64,000 nt of DNA from Ampullaceana balthica (taxonomy: Eukaryota > Mollusca > Gastropoda > Lymnaeidae). Where the stretch lies: the NCBI GenBank assembly GCA_944989445.1, contig CALYLW010000700.1, forward strand, positions 289,306 to 353,305. The letters run 5' to 3'. This document shows, in pieces, positions 43,917-57,898 of this stretch. The notes beneath the pieces were generated by a model that saw only the letters and a list, made by a program, of their open reading frames with translations, ran no database searches and was not told the origin of the DNA. The position numbers and the translations under genes are program-made. Each line of letters begins with the position of its first letter. Positions within the stretch are counted from its first letter, which is position 1.

Positions 43917-46041
43917 ATTACATCCAGATTCGTCTGGTCGCTTCTGCTTTTGTGAACTCTAGTAAGTTGACAGAGCTAATGGTGTGTGGATTTCTTTTCC
44001 CATTAATAAAATGCCCAAATTATATTCGAATCTCTTCGGAGAAATGCTCTTTGCCTGACGTTATAATGTCAGTCAATCAAAATATATTACAAGTCCAGAT
44101 TTAATCAAAATGGCTGCCCCAAAACCATACTTGGCAATGATCCCGATCTCACAGAATGTAAAGAAGTTGAAGTTTTATGTGTGCTCAGAACTGTTGTATA
44201 GGACAGTGAGGCAATGACTAGCCATGGGCGTAAACTGTAGGATTTGTCTCCAAAGAGTGTCTCATCATTGTGCCCTGTAGCCGACTTCAGAACTAAGAGT
44301 TAAATACATGTCTTAAAACGTGAATGCCTTTCTCACCTAAATTGAATAATTAAAACTGAACATTCAGATATTTGTTACCTTTGAAAATAATTAATAATTA
44401 TTATTCTGCTGTTTTGTTGTTGTTTTTTTAAAAATTGTAATGAAGGTATTGTTTTGTGTTCAGGAGCGTTAGTGATATTAGTTTACGCAATTTTTTAAAA
44501 CCAAAAGTTAGCAGTCCTTACTGAGAGTCAAATAAAGCTTTATGGTCAACGAGTGGGAATTTTTTCAACGGTACAATTGTTTTGCTGCTTACAAATGTAG
44601 TTGCACGGAATCTTACTGCTTCAGCGTAAGCATGTCGCACCTTCTTACATTTGTGTGGGTGGAAACTTAATGATAACTTTTAAAGATATTTTAACGCTGA
44701 TTTAACGGGTCCTTTAGAGGATTTCTTAATATATTGGCTTTTGCCTTGTCCGCAGGAAAACAGCTAACTGGAATAGTGGTAGCGGATAAGGCAGAAGCCA
44801 TTAGATGGTGCTCTTTAAAAAAATTGTAAGAACCACTGTTTAAAAAATATGATTTGAGCAAACCATTTGTTATTTGAATCACATAAAATCATTGCGACTG
44901 GACATACCCAAAGAAAGATCCCCGTGGTGCTACGACGGTGACGACGCAATCAAGAAGCACAGAAGCCACTGAAATATTCAGATCTAGTATTCTCTATTTG
45001 ATTGGTTGGGTTCTGTGTGAAATGACAGTTCTCCCAAAGGGGGGGGGGCGATGGTAGGTATCCTGAATTTAAAACAAAAGTAATATATAACACATATAAC
45101 AAATCAACTCATAGTTTCAACAACTCGAGTGCAGCTTGGTACCGGAAAAACTACTGAACACCGTTTTTTAAGGTGTCTTTGTTTTGTTTACTTGTCATAC
45201 CATCATACAGATAGCTCTTCGAAAATTAGTATCACTACATTTTTAAAAATTATTATTACTATTTTAACCGAAAATCTTTTTCATAAATAATTTTAAATAA
45301 TTGTTACTCTATCAAGAAACAAAAAAGACATTTTTTTTTATCTAAGTACTTCATAAATCCGTGTAAAGATATAATAATTAATTATTAAGATATTGAAATA
45401 AAGCCCCTCTTTATTAGATACATTATACATTAAGGATTACTTATTTAATTTTGCAAAACTCTAATGACGTTTTTATAAGATATGCACATTTGAAATAACA
45501 CTGGTTCATTAACTATACGCTACGCACTATGCATTTAGCGTGTTTTATCGGGTGAAAGTTTTATTACTTTGTTGATTAGAGATTTACTTCTTGATCGAAC
45601 GTGTTCCTGAAATTGCTCCGGGTGGGGGTTAACCCATATCGGAACATAAGAGGTGTTTGACTCCAGTGATCGCCCTTAGTTTGTTCATATGATAAGGTGC
45701 AAGAGTAAGGGAAGTTAGTCGCGATGGTTGCCTGGGTGTTGATTGTCGATGCAAGGACACGTACATCTTAGCGAGTGAGTGGCGGAAGACTGGTGCGGTT
45801 ATTACCTAAGAAATTTGATTTGATGGTGTATATATCATGTTAAAGTGAGATTACATACCTCCAAAAGTCGACGCCTCTGTTAGTCATGTTGGTGTACGCC
45901 ACTGTCAAAAAAATAAAATAAAAAATAAAACAATAAATAATTCCCTGAGCAAAGTTTCCCAAACCTGTGGTAGTCAGTGTGAACCCGAAGTATCTCCATC
46001 TCAAAGTCGTAAGGTGCTTGGACATTGAGCAATGAGAGAAA
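43917..46041. other. AT-rich DNA without supported genes
   Basis: Short open frames (for example near 44691-44882) have no recognisable content. TAAGAACCACTG at about 44828 looks like one hAT end, but the partner end is missing. Confidence 0.5.
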
Positions 46042-47408
46042 GGATGGAATATAAGATTGGTCGGAATATATGATAGGATTGAAATATGATAGGATGGATA
46101 TATGATATGAGGAATATATGATAGGATGGAATATATGATAGGATGGAATATATGATGAGAATATATGATAGGATGGAATATATGATAGGATGGAATATAT
46201 GATAGAGAATATATGATAGGATGGAATATATGATAGGATGGAATATATGATAGGAGGAATATATGATAGGATGGAATATATGATAGGATGGAATATATGA
46301 TAGGAGGAATATATGATAGGATGGAATATATGAGAGAATATATGATAGGATGGAATATATGATAGGATGAATATATGATAGGAGGAATATATGATAGGAT
46401 GGAATATATGATAGGAGGAATATATGAGAGAATATATGATAGGATGAATATATGATAGGATGGAATATATGATAGGAGGAATATATGATAGGATGGAATA
46501 TATGATAGGATGGAATATATGAGAGAATATATGATGGGAGGTATATATGATAGGATGGAATATATGATAGGATGGAATATATGATAGGATGGAATATATG
46601 ATAGGATGGAATATATGATAGAATATATGATAGGATGGAATATATGATGGGATGGTATATATGATGGGATGGTATATATGATAGGATGGAATATATGATG
46701 GGATGGTATATATGATAGGGATGGAATATATGGTAGGATGGAATATATGATAGGATGGAATATATGATATGATGGAATATATGATAGGATGGAATATATG
46801 ATAGGATGGTATATATGATGGGATGGTATAATGATGGGATGGAATATATGGTAGGATGGAATGTATGTTAGGATCGAAAATATTATAGGATGGAATATAT
46901 GATAGGATGGAATATATGATAGGATGGTATATATGATAGGATGGAATATATGATAGGATGGATATATGATAGGATATATGATGGGATGGTATATATGATG
47001 GGATGGAATATATGGTAGGATGGAATATATGAGAGAATATATGATAGGATGGAATATATGATAGGATGGAATATATGATAGGATGGTATATATGATAGGA
47101 TGGTATATATGATGAGATGGTATATATGCTGGGATGGAATATATGGTAGGATGGAATATATGGTAGGATGGAATATATGATAGGATGGAATATATGATGG
47201 GATGGTATATATGATGGGATGGTATATATGATGGGATGGAATATATGGTAGGATGGAATATATGATAGGATGGAATATATGGTAGGATGGAATATATGAT
47301 AGGATGGAATATATGATAGGATGGAATATATGATAGGATGGAATATATGATAGGATGGAATATATGATAGGATGGCATATATGACAGGATGGTATATATG
47401 ATAACATG
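46042..47408. repeat. Satellite, 17-bp unit GATAGGATGGAATATAT, about 80 copies
   Basis: About 1.37 kb of GATAGGATGGAATATAT with frequent TGGGATGGTATATAT variants and 3-7 bp deletions. Three units (51 nt) equal 17 codons, so the minus strand reads long Ile-Pro-Ser-Tyr-His frames of up to 570 codons; these are repeat artefacts. Variant units cluster in the right half, hinting at local amplification. Confidence 0.95.
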
Positions 47409-47621
47409 GTCGTATTATTAAGTTCAATTTTATGGTGTAAGTACATATAAAAAAGTTCGGGTTATTCTGGTTTGGTACAAATTTTTGCTTCGATCCTTTG
47501 TCAGACATTGAATGGATACAACGAAGTGTCAGCATATCACAGTTAAAGAATAGAGCTAAATATAAATTTCTACAAGTTTTATTCTCAAGAGTAGACATCG
47601 TTTTTAATTAAATCTTAATTT

Positions 47622-48215
47622 GATTTTATATTAACTTGTGGCGTTTGGTTGTTTGCCGAAAAAACTTTGGATCGATTTTTAACCCACTTCCCTGTATGAT
47701 AGCAACCGGAAATTTTGCAGGCAGACTCGTGGCGACGATAAAAATGTTCTATCATAATTTCATATCGATCAAATGTACCGTAATTAAATTAATGAATTAT
47801 TACATTATCTCTATGTACCTCTATGTAGCCTTTAATTTTTGTGCTAGACCTCTCGCCGTGCGTATTATATTGAACATCCTTTTTAATATTTTCCTGTCGC
47901 GCGGTGCGATGCGTATTATATTGAGCAAACTTTAAAAAAAATATATTCCTGATCTGAAAATAAAAATGCTAGTCTGTCACGCGGTGCGCATTAAATTAAA
48001 AATGTTTTTATAACCCTTTTCCCGTGATCAAAAAGAGCTGAGATTTAGCAGACAGACTGTAGTAGTTTTATTTTAACTATAAATCCTTTATATGAGACAT
48101 AACTATAATTTAGGATTTTTGGATTGTCGTGCGATGCGTATTGTAATGAACATACTTTGATTTATGCCTCGTATATAAAGGATTTTTAGTCAAACACTTT
48201 GTTTTTTACGGGGTT
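47622..48215 (+). repeat. Rep1 interspersed repeat
   Basis: It runs from TTTTATATTAACTTGTGGCG to GTATATAAAGGATTTTTAGTC. The core (AACCCACTTCCCTG, GGAAATTTTGCAGGCAGAC, CGTAATTAAATTAATGA) and several GTGCGTATTATATTGA boxes are present. Confidence 0.72.
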
Positions 48216-48302
48216 TTTTAAAATTTAAATCATTGGCTTGAACTTACTGATTAGTTGGCAGCTACTTCCCTACCAAACTCTCCCCGCAACATGCAACCAA
48301 AA

Positions 48303-49262
48303 CAACCCCCACTCTCCACACACCACTCACCACACGCCACTCGAAACTTGCCACACACCACTCACCACATGACACTCGCCACACACCACTCACAACATGA
48401 CACTCGCCACACACCACTCACCACATGACACTCGCCACACACCACTCACCACATGACACTTTAAGAAATGTAATAGAGATATAAAACTAAAATGCTACCT
48501 CACTTTGGTGAGACCTGTACTAGAATATGCATCTTCTGTATGGGACCCATCCACCAAAGAAAACATTGATAAACAAGAACAAATTCAAAAAAGAGCTGCC
48601 AGATTCATTACTGGAGAATATTCGAAACTGACAAGAATAACACCATTAGTTAAATCATTAAACCTTGAAACACTAGAGGATAGAAGAACCAAGAGCAAAG
48701 TAGTAATCATACATAAAGCAATTAATTCTAATTTAGAAATACAACACAAAGATAACTTAATACAACCCTCAGATAGACATAAGGATAAAAACACCTTTCT
48801 TATTCCGTATGCAAGAACAAACACATACAAGTTTTCCTTCTTCCCGTCCGGAATTCGGGCGTGGAATGGGTTGCCTGAAGAATCCAGGAAAACCAACACT
48901 TTATCAACATTTAAATCTCTAATAAAAATGCAGGACTAAACACAAACCATAGATAAGCGTAGGACGCAATAATCTTCTGTATAGAAGGAGCGTCTGTAAA
49001 CAGATAAGATAAGATAAGACACTCGCCGCACACCACTCACCACATGACACTCGCCACACACCACTCACCACATGACACTCGCCACACACCACTCACCACA
49101 TGACACTCGCCCCACACCACTCACCACATGACACTCGCCACACACCACTCACCACATGACACTCGCCACACACCACTCACCACATGACACTCGCCACACA
49201 CCACTCACCACATGACACTCGCCACACACCACTCACCACACACCATTCGCTCCACACCACCC
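48303..49262. repeat. Minisatellite, 28-bp unit, split by a LINE
   Basis: The unit contains ACCACTCACCACATGACACT and CGCCACAC. About five copies lie left of the LINE insertion and eight right of it. The first units (CACGCCACTCGAAACTTGCC) and the last units are degenerate. Confidence 0.9.
48461..49017 (+). mobile_element. 5'-truncated LINE copy in a satellite
   Basis: It encodes the C-terminal part of the reverse-transcriptase polyprotein from 48505 (MVRPVLEYASSVWDPSTKEN) to the stop at 48937-48939. The 3' untranslated end and a GATAAGATAAGATAA tail follow. GACACT occurs at both junctions (48455-48460 and 49018-49023), compatible with a short target duplication or with the satellite's own sequence. 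It is close to the copy at 56798-57898. Confidence 0.88.
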
Positions 49263-49621
49263 CACACCACTTCCTGCTGACCACGCGCCACTCCCACACA
49301 TTATTCGCCACTCGCTGTTCGCCAAACTATCTCGTCTAACACAGCTCTCCACAATCCGCGATCGTTTTTCATGGCTGGCTCTGACCATCATGGATGTGTT
49401 CCAATCTGTCCCAGGAGATGCAAATATTTGGGGCCGCCTGCAACGGGCGCCACGAACCCATTGGTTTTGTCTACACCAACGTTAGGGGCTCTTTGTCATG
49501 AAATATTCTTTTGGTGCTACTGACTGGATTTTATTACTTGTTGTTCTGCTTCTGTGTTTGTTGTTTTGTTGTTCTGATTCTTCGTTTGTTGTTTTTTTAA
49601 TCGTCTTGTCAATTTGGAATA
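49263..49621. other. Non-coding DNA between satellites
   Basis: No gene or element boundary is visible. It holds T-rich TTGTTGTTTTG-like runs near 49535-49600. Confidence 0.5.
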
Positions 49622-50345
49622 ATGGGTAGAGGGATTCGGATGAGGTTTAGCATGATGGGTGGTGTGATTGTGGTCAGGCTTGGGATGGTGGGTGGAGGGA
49701 TTGGGTTGTGGGTTGGGATGGTGGGTGGAGGGATTGGATTGTGAGTTGGGATGGTGGGTGGAGGGATTGGGGTCAGTGTTGGGATGATGGTAGAGGGATT
49801 GGGGTTAGTGTTGGGATGATGGTAGAGGAATAGGGGTCAGTGTTGGGATGATGGTAGATGGATTGGGGTCAGTGTTGGGATGATGGTAGAGGAATAGGGG
49901 TCAGTGTTGGGATGATGGTAGAGGGATTGGGGTCAATGTTGGGATGATGGTAGAGGGATTGGGGTCAGTGTTGGGATTATGGGTGGAGGGATTGGGGTCA
50001 GTGTTGGGATGATGGTAGAGGGATTGGGGTCAGTGTTGGGATTATGGGTGGAGGGATTGGGGTCAGTGTTGGGATGATGGTAGAGGGATTGGGGTCAGTG
50101 TTGGGATGATGGTAGAGGGATTGGGGTCAGTGTTGGGATGATGGGTGGAAGGATTGTGGTCAGTGTTGGGATGATGGGTGGAGGGATTGGGGTCAGCGTT
50201 GGGATGATGGGTGGAGGGATTGGGTTGTGGGTTGGGATTTAGGATGGAGGGACTGGGCTGAGAGTGGGGTAATGAATTGAAATAAGGGTCGGGATAGTTG
50301 ATGAAGGGATTGGGTTGATGATTGGGATTTTGGGTGGATGGATTG
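49622..50345. repeat. Minisatellite, 32/33-bp unit, about 20 copies
   Basis: The unit contains GTTGGGATGATGG, TAGAGGGATTGGGGTCAGT and a GGTGG variant. The plus strand is strongly G-rich and C-poor. Degenerate units at both ends show decay from the edges. Confidence 0.92.
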
Positions 50346-50554
50346 ATGTAAGGTTTGGGAATAGAGGTAGAGTATGGTCTCAAAATACTCATCTTGGGAA
50401 AAAAACACCAACGACTGACTATATCCGGGTTGAGGGATGTTATTATCGATCCATCGATCAGTTTAAAAACTTATCAATTAATGCATCGTTGGCACTGTGT
50501 TAGCTATTTTGATGAACTTCAATATCAAAAACAAAAACAGAAACCAAAATAAAA

Positions 50555-50945
50555 AATCCTGTAAAAACAAAGTATTTTACTATAAATCCTTTATATATGA
50601 GACGTAACTAAAACTTTGTTCAATATAATATGCACCGCGTGACAGACTAGCATAAACAATTAAAGATCGGGAAAATATATAAAAGTATGTTCAATATAAT
50701 ACGTACCGCGCGACAGACTAGCATAAACATTTACATACTTCATAGAGATGCATAGATATCATCTAAATATGAATTAATTTAATTACAGTACATGCGATCG
50801 ATGTGAAATTTAGATAGATCATTTTTATCGTCACCACAAATCCGCCTGCAAAATTTCAGCTCGATAGGAAGTGGGTTAACAATCGTTCCAATGTTTTTGC
50901 GACAGACAGATAAGCAGACGCTACGAGTTCATATAAAGGATTTAA
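50555..50945 (-). repeat. Rep1 interspersed repeat
   Basis: It starts CCTGTAAAAACAAAGTATTT, contains ACTATAAATCCTTTATATAT and two AATATAATACGYACCGCG boxes, the core GATCGATGTGAAATT, and ends CATATAAAGGATTTAAAAA. Confidence 0.72.
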
Positions 50946-52763
50946 AAATATTTTCCATCAGTCTTAAAGCAAGTCAAAGAGACTCAATAACGTTATGATA
51001 ATGTGGCACTCTCGTCAGTAACGTTATAACAATGTGGCACTCTCGTCAGTATTAGGGATTTAACGTCTATGTTCTCAAAGACTGTCAACTTTCTCGTCAA
51101 CTAAATTAAATTTAATTTTAGTTTCCATAAATTCAAGCTTTATTTTCTAGTCTTTCAAAAATTATTTTTAATTTTTCAAAACTATTTCTAAAATTTCAAA
51201 TTCTATTTTACATTAAAATAAAACAATTTCAATCTTTCAACAAAAAAACAACAACACATTTTTTTATAAATTTATAGCATTGAGCTTTTTATTCAATTGC
51301 AGTATTTTTTTAATCTTCAATAAATCATGTTCCTTTTATCAAAACATTTCTGTTTTCTCAATTATTTTCGGTATAATATATTAATTAGCTTTTTTCGATG
51401 ATTAAATTAGACTTCGAGAATGAGAGATAAAGCTTAAAAAGCTAAGATAAGGAAAATTAAATGGTAAATTCCGTCTTTATGCTATTACAATATTTTATAT
51501 ATTTTTTTAAAAATTAAATTAAAAAAATTAAAAATAAATATTTTCATTTGAATATCTCTGAAACAGTTTTTTTTATTGATAAGAAACAAATTTTTAAAAA
51601 AATTTTGTGTAAAAAATCGTGTCTCAAATCCTTAAAGAAAAATTCTCTGTGTATTATTGAAAAAAAAAGGAGAAAAAAAAATGTGCATTAAAGAAGAAAA
51701 AACATGCGGTAATTTAAAGATCCCATGCAATAGATTACATTGTCTATCGCGTATGGTTATAATAACTGAAGCCTAAAATACTTTTCGATATCATTTACCT
51801 TTTTGTTCACAGTGGCGTAGACGTTCACTAAAGCCATCAGGTTTTCTTGTCTCACCTATTTAAAGTCGAGATCAGTTTAAGTAACAGACCTCTTACCAAA
51901 ATGTCCAGACTCCAGTTCATTGGATCAGTTGTATACCGACTTGTATATTCGCTCAATGCTAATGTAGGTTTGCAGCAAGATGACCCTGAACTCAAGGTCT
52001 CATCGATCGTTGTAACCCGTCTGAAGACGATCATTAAACGTGATGAGAATGACAGCAAAGTGGAAATGTATTTTTTTTTGTTAGTTTTTTCTTTTTGTCA
52101 ATCCAATTACACCGATTTTTTTGTTTTTGTTATTTTTTGTTTTATTTTTTAAAATTATTTCTTCCCTTTTTTTGTGTGTTTAAAAATTTAATTTATTTTT
52201 AAAAACGATACTATAACATTTAAAAGTGTTTGTTTTGATGATATTGTTTGATCATGTGACCACAGTATCTGCCATGGTTTAACCATTTTAGGCTACGAAA
52301 CGTTTGTCAGGTGGACTCAAGGGGTTATAAAATGTATAGAGGCAGACCAATAACGTCAGTTTTTGTTCAGTTCATGGACTTGTGTTTTTAGTAGCATCAA
52401 AACTATATTTACCATCCATTGCCCATTTCTCTACCCCACTCCCACCCCCCAAATCCTCCAAACTACGTACATTGCAATACAAAAGATTAATTTCTATTTT
52501 TATTCACTTACCTCGGGCACTAGGGCGACGAACTGCTCATACATTTTGTATGACCCCTAACAGAGAGAAGGGGGAATACTAAAGGCAGTTCCATTACACG
52601 TACTGGGTATTCCCATTCGCTAAGCGCTTCAGCCCCGCCTCTTCACAAAAGGCGTAACGCGATCCATACATAATATCGCCACCCGACAGGCGTCAAAGAC
52701 ACAATAGATGCAATTATACAGTTCTTTATTATAATGGTGCATCTTTCAAGTAACCCCTACACG
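50946..52763. other. AT-rich DNA with one coding-like stretch
   Basis: Mostly A/T-rich without repeats that I can define. A direct repeat of about 35 bp, CGTTATGATAATGTGGCACT against CGTTATAACAATGTGGCACT, lies near 50990-51045. The only coding-like stretch is at 51847-52070. Confidence 0.5.
51847..52152 (+). CDS. Possible coding fragment, unknown
   Basis: A plus-strand frame reads KVEISLSNRPLTKMSRLQF, then VVYRLVYSLNANVGLQQDD and VVTRLKTIIKRDENDSKVEM, before turning into T-rich low complexity. The first 70 residues look protein-like and the third codon positions vary in a plausible way. A pyrimidine-rich TTTTTGTTCACAG acceptor-like motif lies about 45 bp upstream. I recognise no family. It could be one exon of an unseen gene, a transposase fragment, or chance. 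Confidence 0.2.
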   Translation: MSHLFKVEISLSNRPLTKMSRLQFIGSVVYRLVYSLNANVGLQQDDPELKVSSIVVTRLKTIIKRDENDSKVEMYFFLLVFSFCQSNYTDFFVFVIFCFIF

Positions 52764-53431
<668 letters not shown>

Positions 53432-53905
53432 ACTTGTAGCTTGGGGTTAGGACTATGACACTTGTCACAGCGCTTAGAACTTTGGTACTTTTCACAAGGC
53501 ATAGAACTTTGGTACTTGTCACAGGGCTTAGAACTTTGGTACTTGTCACAGCGCTTAGAACTTTGGTACTTGTCACAGGGCTTAGAACTTTGGTATTTGT
53601 CACAAGCCTTAGAACTTTGGCACTTTTCACAAGGCATAGAACTTTGTTACTTTTCACAAGGCATAGAACGTTGGTACTTGTCACAGGGCTTTGAGCTTTG
53701 GTAATTGTCACAAGGCTTAGAACTTTTGTACTTGTCTTAGGGCTTAGAACTTTGGTATTTGTCACAAGCCTTAGAACTTTGGTACTTGTCACAAGGCTTA
53801 GAACTTTGGTACTTGTCACAAGGCTAAGAACTTTACAACTTGACACAAGGCTTCGAACTTTGGTACTTGTCAGCAGGACTTAGAACTATGGCACTCGACA
53901 GAGGG
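53432..53905. repeat. Minisatellite, 27-bp unit, about 17 copies
   Basis: The unit contains ACTTGTCACAGGGCTTAGAA and CTTTGGT. Because 27 is 9 codons, several frames on both strands stay open (LRTLVLVTG, SKPCDKYQS), so open length is not evidence of a gene here. Confidence 0.9.
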
Positions 53906-55387
53906 CGTAGAACTCTGGGCTTTACTCTGGCCATACGTATAAGTACTTTGGAATATCATTTTTCATTGTTTAAGGTTGTCTGATAAAATTAATTTTATGT
54001 AATACTAAAATTTAAATAAAATAAAAATAATTAACTTGTGGATAAAAATATTAACAATAAAGATCAATTTTGTTATGTTTTAAATAGGGCTGCGGAAATT
54101 AACAATTAATTTATTGATTAATCGTTAAAAATTTTAATGATTAACAATTTTAACGATTCATTGACCCACCACTTATAAATGTACTGGAAGTCAAAAAGTA
54201 AAATATTTCGGCCGATAAAGATAAAATAATTTTCGGATGATTACACGAACATTTTGGTTTTCAAACTATTGATTGACGTGAATGTTCAAAATGTTGATAA
54301 AGGTTATTGTGTCCATTGAGGGAAATCGTTTGCTTACTATGCAATGTTCCCTCTAAGTCTAAGCTTCGTTGGTCCGTGTGCAAAGTTTAAAAAAACAAAC
54401 CCGTAAAAACAAAGTTTTCGACTATAAATCCCTTATATATGAGACATAACTAACAGTATTGATTATTTTCAAACATTTACAGACTGAATCTGTCTTAACT
54501 CAACTTTGCATCATAACCCTAGTGGGGGGGGGAGGGGTGGGGGGGAGGGGTGGGGGGAGGGTGGGTAGGGGAGAAGGGAAAAGTCTGGTCACCGATTCGC
54601 TTGACCGAGCTCAGAGTGACACGTAAAATGTAAACAAAAGCGCCCGTCGCTTCGTTGGGTCGCCTCAATGCGTGAGCTCAAAATTTCACGTGGCAAAAAA
54701 ACAATAACACATGTGAATTTAAATTACATACCTCATATAAGGATAAACTAAAAATGCATTAATTTAATTAAGGTACGTTCGATCGATCTGAAATTTTGAT
54801 ACGATGCATTGTTAGGTCAGACGGGTCCGTGTGCCGAAATTTCAGTTCGATCGGATCATGGGAAGTGGGTCATTTTTTACTTCTGTTTTTCCGCCCGCCG
54901 AGCCCAAGACAGAGAGAGACGGCCCGCGAAGTTAATATAAGGGATTTAAAATAAAACAAACCCGTAAAAACAAAGTTTTTGACTATAAATCCCTTATATA
55001 TGAGACATAACTAACAGTAGTGATTATTTTTAAACATTTACAGACTGACACTGAGTGATGTCCCTTGTCTTTAATAAATGGGGGTGGGATGTGAGGGGGT
55101 GTCGGCACGACGGTCGTCGTCAACACGACGGTCGGCGTCAACTCAAACTCACGTGGAACTGGAATTTAAAAAAAAATAACAAACAGTGAATTTTGAATTA
55201 CATACCTCATATAAGGATAAACTAAAAATGCATTAATTTAATTATGGTACGTTCGATCGATCTGAAATTTTGATACGATGCATTGTTAGGTTCGACGGGT
55301 CCGTGTGCCAAATTTCAGTTTGATCGGATAATGGGAAGTGGGTCATTTTTGACTTCTGTTTTTCCGCCCGCCGAGCCCAAGACAGAC

Positions 55388-55453
<66 letters not shown>
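55388..55453. repeat. (GA)n tract in Rep1 unit 2
   Basis: Pure GA repeats at the position where the other units have only 4-8 GA dinucleotides, so the tract has expanded in this unit. Confidence 0.9.
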
Positions 55454-56534
55454 GCCGGTGAAGTTAATATAAGGGATTTAAAAACAAACCCGTAAAAACA
55501 AAGTTTTTGACTATAAATCCCTTATATATGAGACATAACTAACAGTATTGATTATTTTCAAACATTTACAGACTGAATCTGTCTTAACTCAACTTTGCAT
55601 CATAACCCTAGTGGGGGAGGGGTGGGTGGGGTGGTGGAGGGGTGGGTGGGGGGAAAGGGGAAAAGTCTGGTCACCGATTCGCTTGACCGAGCTCAGAGTG
55701 ACACGTAAAATGTAAACAAAAGCACCCGTCGCTTCGTTGGGTCGCCTCAATGCGTCAGCTCAAAATTTCACGTGGCAAAAAAACAATAACAAACTGTGAA
55801 TTAAAATTACATACCTCATATAAGGATAAACTAAAAATGCATTAATTTAATTACGGTACATGCGATCGATCTGAAATTTTGATACGATGCATTGTTAGGT
55901 CAGACGGGTCCGTAGTGCCAAATTTCAGTTTGATCGGATCATGGGAAGTGGGTCATTTTTTACTTCTGTTTTTCCTCCCGCCGAGCCCAAGACAGAGAGA
56001 GAGAGACGGCCGCGAAGTTAATATAAGGGATTTAAAATAAAACAAACCCGTAAAAACAAAGTTTTTGACTATAAATCCCTTATATATGAGACATAACTAA
56101 CAGTATTGATTATTTTCAAACATTTACAGACTGAATCTGTCTTAGCTCAACTTTGCATCATAACCCTAGTGGGGGGGAGGGGTGGGTGGGGGGGGAGAGG
56201 GGAAAAGTCTGGTCACCGATTCGCTTGACCGAGCTCAGAGTGACACGTAAAATGTAAACAAAAGCGCCCGTCGCTTCGTTGGGTCGCCTCAATGCGTCAG
56301 CTCAAAATTTCACGTGGCAAAAAAACAATAACAATTCGTGAATTTAAATTACATACCTCATATAAGGATAAACGTAAAATGCATTAATTTAATTATGGTA
56401 CGTTCGATCGATCTGAAATTTTGATACGATGCATTGTTAGGTTTGACGGGTCCGTGTGCCAAATTTCAGTTTGATCGGATCATGGGAAGTGGGTCATTTT
56501 TGACTTCTGTTTTTCCGCCCGCCGAGCCCAAGAC

Positions 56535-56538
56535 AGAC

Positions 56539-56623
<85 letters not shown>

Positions 56624-56653
56624 CAGAGAGACAGAGAGACAGAGAGACAGAGC
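56535..56653. repeat. (GA)n/(GACAGA)n tract in Rep1 unit 4
   Basis: Long GA run followed by five GAGACAGA steps, at the same site in the unit as the tract at 55388-55453. Confidence 0.9.
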
Positions 56654-56797
56654 GGCGGTGAAGTTAATATAAGGGATTTAAAAAACAAACCCGTAAAAAC
56701 AAAGTTTTTGACTATAATCTTATATTATCTTATCTGTTTACAGACGCTCCTTCTATACAGAAGATTATTGCGTCCTACGCTTATCTATGGTTTGTGT

Positions 56798-57898
56798 TTA
56801 GTCCTGCATTTTTATTAGAGATTTAAATGTTGATAAAGTGTTGGTTTTCCTGGATTCTTCAGGCAACCCATTCCACGCCCGAATTCCGGACGGGAAGAAG
56901 GAAAACTTGTATGTGTTTGTTCTTGCATACGGAATAAGAAAGGTGTTTTTATCCTTATGTCTATCTGAGGGTTGTATTAAGTTATCTTTGTGTTGTATTT
57001 CTAAATTAGAATTAATTGCTTTATGTATGATTACTACTTTGCTCTTGGTTCTTCTATCCTCTAGTGTTTCAAGGTTTAATGATTTAACTAATGGTGTTAC
57101 TCTTGTCAGTTTCGAATATTCTCCAGTAATGAATCTGGCAGCTCTTTTTTGAATTTGTTCTAGTTTATCAATGTTTTCTTTGGTGGATGGGTCCCTTACA
57201 GAAGATGCATATTCTAGTGCAGGTCTCACCAAAGTGAGGTAGCATTTTAGTTTTATATCTCTATTACATTTGTTAAAGTTTCTTTTTATAAAGCCTAAGG
57301 TTTTGTTTGATTTTTTAATAACTTCATTGACATGGGGATTCCATGACAGTTTCTCATTTATTAAGACTACTAAGTGTTTTGCATCTTTAGTTTGGGTTAG
57401 TTCCTTTCCATGAATGTAATATTTTGAATTTATTTGTTTCTTTTTCTTTGTTACTCTTAACAGTTGACACTTTTCTGGATGGAAAGACATACTCCAGTTA
57501 GTTTCCCATTTTATCAATTCATCTAAGTCTTTTTGTAAAATTTTGCTATCTTGTTCTGATTTTATTGTTCTATAGATTATACAATCATCAGCAAATAGCC
57601 TAACTTTTGTACCTGTTGAGATGTTGTTGGGTAAATCATTTATATAAATTAAAAAGAGTAAGGGACCTAGCACAGTTCCTTGTGGAACTCCTGAGTTAAC
57701 CTTTATTGGTGCAGATTTAGATCCATTAATTATTACAGTTTTCTCCCTGCCCAAAAGGAAGTCTTGGATCCAGTGATGTAAGGAACCTGAGATTCCAAAG
57801 TAGTTAAGTTTTTTAAGTAAACTAAGATGGTGAACTTTGTCAAATGCTTTTGAGAAGTCTAGTAATATTGTCAGAGGCGTCACTAGGGTTGGTGTCAC
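56798..57898 (-). pseudogene. LINE reverse transcriptase, C-terminal part
   Basis: The minus strand is open from the hAT junction to a stop at 56798-56800. It reads LLDFSKAFDKVHH (motif A, catalytic Asp), GVPQGTVLGPLLFLIYINDL (motif B), LFADDCIIYR (motif C, FADD variant of YADD), then the thumb and C-terminal WNGLPEESR block. The first few residues (up to about 57872) come from the hAT end, so any start codon there is spurious. Reverse transcriptases of this group copy LINE RNA at a nicked target site in the nucleus. It is not functional as it stands because the N-terminal palm is separated by 3.1 kb. Confidence 0.85.

Noticed and set aside
45840..47598. Minus-strand open frames of 512 and 572 codons rich in Ile, Pro, Ser, Tyr and His
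   Set aside because: They are direct translations of the 17-bp GATAGGATGGAATATAT satellite, which lacks stops in several frames. There is no start context and no non-repeat domain.
56838..57152. Plus-strand frame of 104 codons
   Set aside because: It is the antisense of the LINE reverse transcriptase; the same antisense frame recurs at 48585-48899 and 41818-42006.
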